Under the pieces are notes generated by a model. The model saw only the letters and a program-made list of their open reading frames with translations, ran no database searches and was not told the origin of the DNA. The translations under genes and the position numbers were made by a program. Shown here piece after piece: positions 1 to 6,306 of a DNA stretch of 12,439 nt. Each line of letters starts with the position of its first letter. Within the stretch, counting starts at the first letter, position 1. The stretch is from Eggerthellaceae bacterium (lineage in GTDB: Bacteria; Actinomycetota; Coriobacteriia; Coriobacteriales; Eggerthellaceae): assembly GCA_017459485.1 (NCBI GenBank), contig JAFUCW010000051.1, positions 1-12,439 on the forward strand. The letters run 5' to 3'.

Positions 1-147
1 CAGGCTGAGCTCAAGGGGTCCTACGATGAGGCCATCGAAGTCCTCGGCTTCGGAGGGGCCATCAAGTTCATGAGGCGGTTCTCCAAGGTGGCAAAGGCTG
101 CGGGCAAGACCAAGAAGGACCTGAAGGCCCCTGGAGTAAGGGTATAA
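1..147 (+). CDS. C-terminal end of an unidentified protein (5' end outside the window)
   Basis: Frame 1 is open from the first base to a TAA at 145-147, giving the last 48 residues of a protein whose start lies upstream. The segment is short and becomes rich in Lys and Arg towards the end, with a Gly-rich patch (GFGGAIKFMRRF) in the middle. I do not recognise the family. The stop lies about 14 bp before the presumed end of an IS3-family remnant, so the gene may end naturally here or may have had its 3' end altered by that insertion. The codons are GC-rich at third positions, as in other native genes of the window, which supports real coding. Confidence 0.45.
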   Translation, partial: QAELKGSYDEAIEVLGFGGAIKFMRRFSKVAKAAGKTKKDLKAPGVRV

Positions 148-161
148 GTCTTCCAGCGGAT

Positions 162-790
162 TGTGTCAATATTTCGGACACAGAATCTTGAGGAATCAGG
201 CTGCCTGAACTGCCTTCCTGCCGCTGCCTGATGCAGCAACATCGTTTGCCTCCGCCTCTTCCGCGAAAGCGTCCCTTGCCCTGCCGAAGAACGCCTGCAT
301 GCATGCGGCCGGTATCTGGTAGCCGATCGAGCTGTGGGGCCTCTTGCGGTTGTAGAACGCCTCGACGAACTCGACGACGCAGGCGCGCGCGTCGCCGCGC
401 GTCCTGCAGCTCCTGCCCTCCGCGTACATGTGCTCCGAGAGCGACCAGCCGACGGCCATCCGCGTGTTCGGGTCCATGACGGCCGCCAGGTACGGCAAGC
501 CCTGCCCCGTGCGCAGGTAGGTGATGTCCCCCACCGGCTTGTAGGTGGGAACAGGGCTCGTGAAGTCGCGCCGCACCAGGTCGGGACGCGCCGGGGCGTC
601 CTCGTCGGGGACGGTGGCGCGTTTCTTCGCCTTGGGTGCGATCCCGTGGATCCCAAGCTCTCGCATGGTCTTCTGCACGCGGTAGGGCGTCAGATGCGGG
701 AGCGCGCTCTGCACGAACCGGACGTTGCCGTCCGCGTCGAACAGCAACGTGACGATCCTGTGCGTGCCCCATCCCCATGGGAAAGGGAGC
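162..790 (-). mobile_element. IS3-family insertion sequence remnant
   Basis: This is a decayed insertion sequence on the minus strand, containing the transposase fragment at 196-747. The downstream terminus is probably at 162-182, where TGTGTC and GACACA arms flank an AT-rich centre just after the transposase stop. Such a TGT...ACA sequence fits an IS3-type end. I found no matching terminal repeat on the other side (about 750-890), so the 5' end with orfA and the start of orfB has been lost. The right boundary is approximate: transposase-like protein sequence fades around 750-790. Confidence 0.65.
196..747 (-). pseudogene. IS3-family transposase (OrfB-type), N-terminally truncated and internally deleted
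   Basis: The frame encodes 183 residues from a TTG. It matches the rve/DDE integrase core of IS3 orfB: VGDITYLRT with the first catalytic Asp (about residue 74), then MDPNTRMAVGWSLSEHM, and the C-terminal EAFYNRKRPHSSIGY motif. Between SEHM (about 107) and the YAEGRS stretch, the roughly 70-80 residues that normally hold the second catalytic Asp and the Glu are missing, with the frame kept. The N-terminal helix-turn-helix part is also gone. The upstream frame continues a little but meets a TGA near 790, so this TTG is only the edge of the open frame. It cannot be an active transposase. Identity as IS3 family is firm; the subgroup is not determined. Confidence 0.8.
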
Positions 791-883
791 TTTCGTATTC
801 AGGTGAATGGGGCGAAATCATCGCACCCCGTCGCAGCCCTGCGCATGCCTTAGAATTGGCCCGAGCGACAAATCGGGATTTGC

Positions 884-890
884 AGAGGAG
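884..890 (+). promoter_or_regulatory. Ribosome binding site of the cyclase-family gene
   Basis: AGAGGAG lies 8 nt before the ATG at 899 and fixes that start. A possible -10 (TAGAAT, 851-856) is upstream, but no convincing -35 accompanies it. The short dyad AAATC-GG-GATTT at 870-881 lies between them. Confidence 0.6.
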
Positions 891-898
891 CGTCTTAC

Positions 899-1543
899 AT
901 GAGGGTGATTGATTTAACACACGTTATTGAAAGTACGATGCCTGTTTATCCGGGTACGGAACCACCAACCTTTGAACCGGCTGGCACGTATGAGAAAGAT
1001 GGGTTCAAGGAAACAAGATTTTCCATGTTCACGCATACGGGAACTCACATGGATCCACCCGCTCACCTTTTCCGGGACAGGACCACATTGGACGCTTTCC
1101 CTCTGGACCAATTCATCGGCAAGGCACTGGTTGTTGACTGCACTTCGTTAAAAGAGGGCGAGCCAATCACAATGGAGCATTTGCTGCCTTATGGAGAGAA
1201 GGTAGAACAGGCTGATTTCCTGTTGTTCTATCTTGGATGGGATGAGCGCTGGGGCACAAAGGAATACTTCGGGGACTACCCGTGTATTGAAGATCGCGTT
1301 CTGGATCACGTCCTTGATGGTAACTACAAGGGGATAGGATTCGACGTGATGGGCCTTGACCCTATTGCAGACGCAAACCTCACACGGCACAAGAAACTGT
1401 TCAGGAACAAGGATATTGTCAATATAGAAAACCTCTGCAATCTGGGAAAATGCGGTTCTGAGCTTTTTTGGTTCAGCTGCTTTCCGCTGAAGCTCGCAGA
1501 TTGCGATGGGTCCCCAATACGTGCGGTTGCGTGGTTTGAGTAG
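899..1543 (+). CDS. Cyclase-family protein (kynurenine formamidase-like metal-dependent hydrolase)
   Basis: The protein has 214 residues, the normal size for the cyclase family (PF04199), whose members include kynurenine formamidase and isatin hydrolase and act as metal-dependent amide or ring hydrolases. The N-terminus (MRVIDLTHVIESTMPVYPGTEPP) is typical, and the metal-binding motif HTGTHMDPPAH lies at about residues 47-57. The C-terminal part (GIGFDVMGLDP, then FWFSCFPLKLADCDGSPIRAV) also fits the fold. The protein is probably cytoplasmic, as no signal peptide is seen. The ATG at 899 has a good AGAGGAG site 8 nt upstream. The gene stands alone between an IS3 relic and the convergent purL. 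Its codons are visibly more A/T-rich at third positions than purL or the transposases, which suggests a different history. The substrate cannot be told from sequence; kynurenine formamidase itself is unproven because no tryptophan-catabolism neighbours are present. Confidence 0.9.
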   Translation: MRVIDLTHVIESTMPVYPGTEPPTFEPAGTYEKDGFKETRFSMFTHTGTHMDPPAHLFRDRTTLDAFPLDQFIGKALVVDCTSLKEGEPITMEHLLPYGEKVEQADFLLFYLGWDERWGTKEYFGDYPCIEDRVLDHVLDGNYKGIGFDVMGLDPIADANLTRHKKLFRNKDIVNIENLCNLGKCGSELFWFSCFPLKLADCDGSPIRAVAWFE

Positions 1544-1690
1544 CGCAAACCCCAGTTTGTGGGCACCGCTTCAGCCCTGCCAGCCACCCATAGGAAAGAC
1601 GCCTTATACTGGCCTTCCTGGCCTTGCGCGCAGCATGCACACGGCTGCCGAGCTCGCGCCGCTACGCGTTCATCTGCACCTGTCGGCATC

Positions 1691-1734
1691 GGGGAAAACG
1701 AAGAGCGCCCGACTGCGATAATGCCGCCGGGCGC
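1691..1734 (-). terminator. Rho-independent terminator of purL
   Basis: On the minus strand, a perfect 7-bp GC stem (CGGGCGC at 1728-1734 written on plus, pairing with GCGCCCG at 1705-1711) is followed by a T-rich tract read from plus bases 1691-1704 (CTTCGTTTTCCCC). It lies 24 bp beyond the purL stop, the expected place for an intrinsic terminator. The loop is 16 nt, longer than ideal. Confidence 0.6.
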
Positions 1735-1757
1735 CCTGTCCGCACATTGTGCGCGTG

Positions 1758-4700
1758 CTACCCTGCGAAGTACGCAACGCCGCCTTCGATCAAGGGTTGG
1801 TAGGTGTAGTCGGGGATGTTTTTGTACAGGCCGGCGCCCGAGCGTTCGGTGTGCCCCATCTTGCCAAGGATGCGCCCGTCGGGGCTGGTGATGCCCTCGA
1901 TCGCCCAGATGCTTCCGTTGGGGTTGGCGTCAAGGTTCATGGAGGGCTCGCCGCCTTCGTTGACGTACTGTGTGGCAATTTGGCCTGCCTGCGCCATCTG
2001 GTAGAGCAACTTTTCGCTGGCAACGAAGCGGCCTTCGCCATGGCTGATGGGGACAGTGTGGACATCGCCCACGCTGCAGCGCGAAAGCCACGGCGACAGG
2101 GTGGACCCTACGCGCGTGCGCACCATCTTAGATTGGTGGCGGCCAAGCGTGTTGAACGTGAGCGTGGGGCATTGTGCGTCCATGTACTGGATGTCGCCGA
2201 ATGGCACCAGTCCTAGCTTCACAAGTGCCTGGAAACCGTTGCAGATTCCCAAGATCAATCCGTCGTTGGAAAGCAGCTCGCGCACGGCTTCGGTTACCTC
2301 GGGTGCGCGGAAGAAGCTGGTGATGAACTTTGCGGAGCCGTCGGGCTCGTCGCCGCCGGAAAAGCCGCCGGGGATCATGAGGATCTGCGCTTTGCGAATG
2401 CGCTCGGCAAGCTCGTGCGTGCTTTCGGCGACTGCGGCAGGGGAGAGGTTGTTCACGATGAAGGTTTCGGCCGCAGCGCCCGCACGTTCGAACGCCGCCG
2501 CACTGTCGTATTCGCAGTTGTTGCCGGGGAACACGGGGATGATGACGCGGGGTTTTGCCGCTGCTGCAACCAGCGGGGCAGTGGCACGCGCCCCTTCTGT
2601 TCCTGCGTCCTCTTCGTCTTGCGCCACGCGGTCAAGGATGTCCGCGCCTTGCGGACCATGGAGGCCAGAATCGGAGAGGGGGCTTGCCGCGTCCTGGTCG
2701 ACTGACGTTGTGCGGTATTCCGGAACGGGATTGAGCGTGTCCCCGTCTGCGCGATAGGGGAACACGGGCTCGAGCGTGCGCTCCCATGCCTCTTGAAGCT
2801 GCGCAAGGTCGATGGTTTCGCCTGCTGCTTGCCAGGCGTACGTGTCCGAGACCGTGCCGATGCGCGCGACGTTCACACCCGGGTTTCCCTCCAGCGGTGC
2901 CGCATTCGCATCAAGCTCCATGACGAACGCACCGTGGGTGGGCGCAAACATCATGTCGGCGCTGGCGATGGCGGGCAGTTCCAGGCCAAGCTGGTTGCCT
3001 ACGCACATCTTGAACAGCGCGTCTGCCATGCCGCCCGACCCGATGGCGCTGGCGGCCTTCACGGCCCCGCTGGCAATCAGCTGCTGCACGAAGTCGAACG
3101 TTTCGGTCATCGACGCTGGAACGGGGCGCAGCGACCCGGCTTCGTAGCGCGGGGCAACAAGCACCACTTGGCTGCCTGCTTGCTTGAACTCGGGCGACAC
3201 GATGTCTTGGACATGGCCCGTTCCCACGGCGAAGGACACAAGCGTCGGCGGTACGTCCAGGTCCTCGAAGCTGCCGGACATGGAGTCCTTTCCGCCGATG
3301 GCGCCAACGCCCAGGTCCACTTGTGCCATGAGCGCGCCAAGCACTGCGGCGGTCGGCTTGCCCCAGCGTTCGGGAACGTCGCGCAGCTTTTCGAAGTACT
3401 CCTGCAGCGTCAAGTACATGGTTTCGCGTGCGAACCCGGTGGCGATCAGCTTCGCGATGCTGTCGACCACGGCCAGGTAGGAGCCGGTAAACGGGTCGGC
3501 GGAAGAAAGGTAGGGGTCGAAACCCCAGGCCATGCCCGACACGCTGGTGGTCTGTCCCAGCACGGGGAATTTGGCCACCATGGCCTGTGCGGGCGTTAGC
3601 TGCATGCGTCCGCCGAAGGGCATGAGCACCGTGCCCGCCCCAATGGTGGAGTCGAACCGCTCCACCAACCCTTTGCGCGAGCAGTAATTAAGGTCGCTCA
3701 CCAAAGCGTGCATCCGTTCGGCAAGTGTCTCGCCGGCAAACTGCGGCCCTTCCTTTTGCTCAATTTGGTGGTCATTCGAAGGAGTGCCAGCCGCAGGAAC
3801 AGGCACAACCACTCTGCCTTCTGCAGGTTCCGCCAGACGGGTACCAGTGTAGGGCGCGGGGCCGGGGGCCCCTTGCGTCCCGGGTTCCGCCAGGCCAGCC
3901 CCAGCGTAGGAGGGCGCAACCGAGGGGGCCGGAGCCCCATCTGCGACCGTCTGAACACCATTCCTGCTAGCCTGCGAAGCAGGCTCGTAAGATGCATGAA
4001 GCAGCGGAGCGCACGATGAACCTTCCGAATCGGCGAAGCCTGATTCGGAAGTTCGAGCAGCGAAGCGGCGCGTCGCAGATGGGGCTCCGGCCCCCTCGGT
4101 TGCGCCCTCCGGAGCGACCACGTGCACGTCTTGCGACTTGGGCGCGCCGTTGGAGGCAAGGAATGCGCGGCTTACGTCCACGATGGTCGTGCCCCTCCAC
4201 ACCATGCGCACGCGCGCGTCGTCGGTCACCGTGGCAACGGGCGTGGCCTCCAGGTTCTCTTCGCGCGCATAGCCCAGGAACTCTTCGACGTCTTCGGGGG
4301 CAAGAGCAACCGCCATGCGCTCCTGCGACTCGGAGATTGCAAGTTCGGTGCCGTCAAGGCCGTCGTATTTCTTCGGCACCTTGTCCAACTCGATGAACAG
4401 GCCGTCGGCAAGTTCGCCAATGGCGACCGACACGCCGCCTGCGCCGAAGTCGTTGCAGCGTTTGATCAGGCGGCAAGCGTCTTTGCGGCGGAACAGGCGC
4501 TGGATTTTGCGCTCGACCGGGGGATTGCCCTTCTGCACTTCGGCCCCGCAGGTCTCCAGGCTTTCCACCTTGTGTGCTTTGGAAGACCCGGTGGCGCCGC
4601 CGATGCCGTCGCGGCCCGTGCGCCCGCCCAGCAGCACGACCACGTCGCCCGGGGCAGGTTCTTCGCGCCGCACGTGGCTGGCGGGCGTGGCACCGAGCAC

Positions 4701-4895
4701 CGCGCCGATCTCCATGCGCTTGGCGGCGTAGCCGGGGTGGTAGAGCTCGTCGACCTGGCCGGTGGCAAGGCCGATCTGGTTGCCGTAGCTGGAGTAGCCT
4801 GCAGCTGCGGTGGTCACCAGCTTGCGCTGGGGCAGCTTGCCGGGAATCGTCTCCGAAACGGGGACGAGCGGGTTGGCGGCGCCAGTCACACGCAT
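1758..4895 (-). CDS. purL: PurL C-terminal fragment (after amber codon), with palindromic insertion
   Basis: This open frame of 1,045 residues continues PurL in the same frame and begins at an ATG only one codon after the TAG (TAG GCC ATG). Translation could therefore resume by termination-reinitiation, although no Shine-Dalgarno precedes this ATG. It carries the rest of the first synthase half (VVLLGGRTGRDGIGGATGSS), the second half (ERFDSTIGAGTVLMPFGG, then AVGTGHVQD) and the complete glutaminase with Cys in GICNGFQ and the His-Glu pair in GKMGHTER. The stretch encoded at about 3740-4118 is Ala/Pro/Gly/Ser-rich and absent from typical homologues; it coincides with the inverted-repeat insertion. 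A second low-complexity linker (about 2545-2750) precedes the glutaminase. Without readthrough or complementation by the N-terminal fragment this piece is probably inactive as a synthase, though the glutaminase fold should still form. Confidence 0.75.
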   Translation of the reverse strand: MRVTGAANPLVPVSETIPGKLPQRKLVTTAAAGYSSYGNQIGLATGQVDELYHPGYAAKRMEIGAVLGATPASHVRREEPAPGDVVVLLGGRTGRDGIGGATGSSKAHKVESLETCGAEVQKGNPPVERKIQRLFRRKDACRLIKRCNDFGAGGVSVAIGELADGLFIELDKVPKKYDGLDGTELAISESQERMAVALAPEDVEEFLGYAREENLEATPVATVTDDARVRMVWRGTTIVDVSRAFLASNGAPKSQDVHVVAPEGATEGAGAPSATRRFAARTSESGFADSEGSSCAPLLHASYEPASQASRNGVQTVADGAPAPSVAPSYAGAGLAEPGTQGAPGPAPYTGTRLAEPAEGRVVVPVPAAGTPSNDHQIEQKEGPQFAGETLAERMHALVSDLNYCSRKGLVERFDSTIGAGTVLMPFGGRMQLTPAQAMVAKFPVLGQTTSVSGMAWGFDPYLSSADPFTGSYLAVVDSIAKLIATGFARETMYLTLQEYFEKLRDVPERWGKPTAAVLGALMAQVDLGVGAIGGKDSMSGSFEDLDVPPTLVSFAVGTGHVQDIVSPEFKQAGSQVVLVAPRYEAGSLRPVPASMTETFDFVQQLIASGAVKAASAIGSGGMADALFKMCVGNQLGLELPAIASADMMFAPTHGAFVMELDANAAPLEGNPGVNVARIGTVSDTYAWQAAGETIDLAQLQEAWERTLEPVFPYRADGDTLNPVPEYRTTSVDQDAASPLSDSGLHGPQGADILDRVAQDEEDAGTEGARATAPLVAAAAKPRVIIPVFPGNNCEYDSAAAFERAGAAAETFIVNNLSPAAVAESTHELAERIRKAQILMIPGGFSGGDEPDGSAKFITSFFRAPEVTEAVRELLSNDGLILGICNGFQALVKLGLVPFGDIQYMDAQCPTLTFNTLGRHQSKMVRTRVGSTLSPWLSRCSVGDVHTVPISHGEGRFVASEKLLYQMAQAGQIATQYVNEGGEPSMNLDANPNGSIWAIEGITSPDGRILGKMGHTERSGAGLYKNIPDYTYQPLIEGGVAYFAG
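3909..3947 (+). repeat. Left arm of 39-bp perfect inverted repeat in purL
   Basis: This is identical over 39 bp to the reverse complement of 4072-4110; the match stops at both edges (3908 and 3948 mismatch). It begins GGAGGGCGCAACCGAG on the plus strand. Confidence 0.95.
4072..4110 (-). repeat. Right arm of 39-bp perfect inverted repeat in purL
   Basis: This is the reverse complement of 3909-3947 without mismatch. Because purL reads through both arms on one strand, the two copies are translated in opposite orientation. They give different Pro/Ala/Gly-rich peptides (EGATEGAGAPSAT and DGAPAPSVAPS). Confidence 0.95.
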
Positions 4896-4898
4896 GGC

Positions 4899-5954
4899 CT
4901 AGTAGACGTACGAACGGCCGGAAAGCGGGTCACGGATGGCGCCTCCCACGCAGGTGGCCGCACCGCCGAAGGGCTCGATTTCGGTGGGATGGTTGTGTGT
5001 TTCGTTCTTGAACAGGAACAGCCAGTCCTCGTCAGTGCCGTTCACGTCCACTTTCACCTTCACGGTGCACGCGTTGATTTCAGCGGATTCGTCAAGGTTT
5101 GTCAGGATGCCGCGGCTGTTCAGGTATTTGGCGCCGATGGTTCCCATGTCCATTCGGCACAGCGGCTTGTCCTCGCGGCCCAGTTCGCGCCTCATGGCAA
5201 GGTAGCGGTCGAACGCTTCCCGTACCGCATCGTCGTCGATCTGCACGCGGGTGAGTTCGGTGCCGAACGTGGTGTGGCGGCAGTGGTCGGACCAGTAGGT
5301 GTCGACCATCTTCACTTCGGTGATCGTGGGCGGACGGCCCTCTTCGCGGAAGTAGCTTTGGAACAGCTTGATGTCGGCCAGGTCCATGGCAAGTCCACGT
5401 TGCTCGATGAACGCGGCAAGCTCGGTTTCGTCAAGCGCGTCGAATCCTTCAAGCACTTCCACGTCGGCGGGTTCGGTGTAGTCCATGGCCAGCGTGTCGG
5501 GCAGGTCCATGAGCGCGGCACGCGCTTCCACGGGGTTGATGACGTAGTTCATGATGGCGGGCAGGTCGGCGCGGCGCAGATGCCCGTAGAGCACGTAGAC
5601 CCTCGCGCTGCGTACGGTGGGGCGCTCGCCGCACGATATCAGCTGGATGCACTCGCTGGCAGAGTCGGCGCGCTGGTCGAACTGTCCGGGCAGGTACTCC
5701 ACGGGGAATGCGGCAGCGCAGCCTTCTATCTCGCGCTCGATGTTGCGGTAGGTCAGGTCCACCTGCGGTTCGGAGAACACGGTGGGAATGCAGTCCTCGA
5801 ACAGGCGCTGCCCAATACCCTCCACGTCGTAGCGGTTGATGATGCGCAGGTTTTCCAGACGTTCGATGCCCAGGATGTCGCGCAGTTCCGAGAGCAACTG
5901 CTGAGCCTCGACGTCGAAACCGGTTTTCTTTTCAACGAATACGCGATAAACCAT
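4899..5954 (-). CDS. purL: PurL N-terminal fragment (to amber codon)
   Basis: This is the 351-residue upstream part of PurL: the PurS-like N-terminal domain, the linker (KLFQSYFREEGR) and the start of the first AIR-synthase-like ATP-binding domain, ending at GGAIRDPLSGRSYVY. It stops in the middle of that domain, so it cannot be a natural stand-alone subunit of the PurS/PurL/PurQ type. The MVYRVF start at 5954 is preferred over an in-frame ATG 63 nt further up because only the former has a Shine-Dalgarno (AAAGG, 7-nt spacer) and matches the family's usual N-terminus. Confidence 0.75.
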   Translation of the reverse strand: MVYRVFVEKKTGFDVEAQQLLSELRDILGIERLENLRIINRYDVEGIGQRLFEDCIPTVFSEPQVDLTYRNIEREIEGCAAAFPVEYLPGQFDQRADSASECIQLISCGERPTVRSARVYVLYGHLRRADLPAIMNYVINPVEARAALMDLPDTLAMDYTEPADVEVLEGFDALDETELAAFIEQRGLAMDLADIKLFQSYFREEGRPPTITEVKMVDTYWSDHCRHTTFGTELTRVQIDDDAVREAFDRYLAMRRELGREDKPLCRMDMGTIGAKYLNSRGILTNLDESAEINACTVKVKVDVNGTDEDWLFLFKNETHNHPTEIEPFGGAATCVGGAIRDPLSGRSYVY

Positions 5955-6015
5955 GAACGGACCTTTCTGCCGCACGGAAAAGAGTGCATTTGGGCTGCAT
6001 TTGGGACAGTTCATC

Positions 6016-6021
6016 ATTATA
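6016..6021 (-). promoter_or_regulatory. Putative -10 element of the purL promoter
   Basis: A perfect TATAAT on the minus strand would place transcription start near 6009 and give a leader of about 55 nt before the purL ATG. No good -35 hexamer lies 16-18 bp upstream, so the promoter may need an activator or may not be the real one. Confidence 0.4.
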
Positions 6022-6069
6022 CATGCGCAGAGGCGCCTTCTGTGCTGCCGTAGGAGCGGTCGCAGCTCT

Positions 6070-6107
6070 CGTTAAACCATGGCAGGTACCCCGCTAAACC
6101 ATGGCAG
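6070..6107. repeat. Direct repeat of 16 bp with CCATGG core upstream of purL
   Basis: CGTTAAACCATGGCAG (6070-6085) and CGCTAAACCATGGCAG (6092-6107) differ at one position. Their starts are 22 bp apart, about two helical turns. They lie just upstream of the putative purL promoter. They resemble neither the Bacillus PurBox nor the E. coli PurR site. Confidence 0.6.
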
Positions 6108-6112
6108 CTACA

Positions 6113-6190
6113 AAATGTGTACATTTTTTCATATTATGAACTACAATAGAATGCAAACTAAGGTTATACAACGAATAAATGTACACATTT
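6113..6190. promoter_or_regulatory. Inverted pair of TGTACA-centred sites (purL side)
   Basis: AAATGTGTACATTT (6113-6126) is matched by its exact reverse complement AAATGTACACATTT (6177-6190), enclosing 50 bp. Each arm is itself a dyad (AAATGT-nn-ACATTT). The inner 12-mer AATSTGTACATT also occurs as a pair ahead of the AbiEi-like gene at identical spacing (64 bp between copies, 62 bp between TGTACA cores). It most likely binds a regulator; which one is unknown. Confidence 0.7.
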
Positions 6191-6306
6191 ATCAAAAGAT
6201 GGCGAGGATTTCACCGCGGCCGCGGAAAAGCACTGCGACGACCCCATTCCGGTGGCGCGTCGTGCCCGAAGGCATTCGAATGCGGTGAAGCAGGATGTGG
6301 CGCGGC

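Larger units (their letters stand above)
3740..4118. repeat. In-frame palindromic/low-complexity insertion within purL
   Basis: About 378 bp (boundaries approximate) sit between conserved PurL segments ending SNGAPKSQDVHV and resuming AGETLAERMHAL, where family members have only a short linker. The insert holds a 39-bp perfect inverted repeat (3909-3947 with 4072-4110). Inside its 124-bp loop are two more perfect hairpins: 3970-3975 with 3979-3984, and 4022-4031 with 4042-4051. Next to it is an imperfect direct repeat of about 57-65 bp starting GGTTCCGCCAG at 3826 and 3883. The length keeps the reading frame open. This resembles palindromic elements known to insert into coding genes in Rickettsia, but no sequence relation is claimed. 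Confidence 0.75.
1758..5954 (-). pseudogene. purL: purL locus: phosphoribosylformylglycinamidine synthase (FGAM synthase), interrupted by an in-frame TAG
   Basis: Read through the amber codon at 4899-4901, the locus encodes 1,398 positions of the large single-chain PurL. This enzyme converts FGAR, ATP and glutamine to FGAM in step 4 of cytosolic purine synthesis. Domain order is intact: N-terminal PurS-like part, first ATP-binding synthase half with FKNETHNHPTEIEPFGG, second synthase half, and a C-terminal class I glutaminase with GICNGFQ (Cys about 1238) and GKMGHTER (His about 1368, Glu about 1370). Homologues are usually about 1,240-1,260 residues; the excess lies mainly in an insertion at about residues 612-738, plus a low-complexity linker before the glutaminase. 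The start is the ATG at 5952-5954, with AAAGG 7 nt upstream. The TAG falls where homologues have Gln (SYVY-Q-AMRVTG), so one C-to-T change explains it. Both sides remain well conserved, so the change is recent, tolerated by readthrough or reinitiation, or a sequence error. Confidence 0.85.
5955..6306. other. Non-coding region upstream of purL with several symmetric sites
   Basis: These 352 bp hold no convincing gene. From the purL side they contain a TATAAT -10 for purL (6016-6021, minus) and a 16-bp direct repeat around CCATGG (6070-6085 and 6092-6107). Next comes the inverted pair of TGTACA sites (6113-6126 and 6177-6190) enclosing an AT-rich 50-bp segment. Two perfect 12-bp palindromes follow, CCGCGGCCGCGG (6214-6225) and GCATTCGAATGC (6272-6283). 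The AT-rich block 6108-6200 contrasts with the GC-rich flanks. No clear terminator for the AbiEi-like gene was found. Confidence 0.7.

Noticed and set aside
4899..4901. TAG in purL as a pyrrolysine codon
   Set aside because: Homologues have Gln here, there is no functional reason for pyrrolysine, and no pyl genes are visible in the window.
4122..6053. 643-codon plus-strand open frame
   Set aside because: It is antisense to purL, whose minus-strand translation matches a known family throughout; the plus frame is a GC-rich shadow rich in His, Val and Ala.
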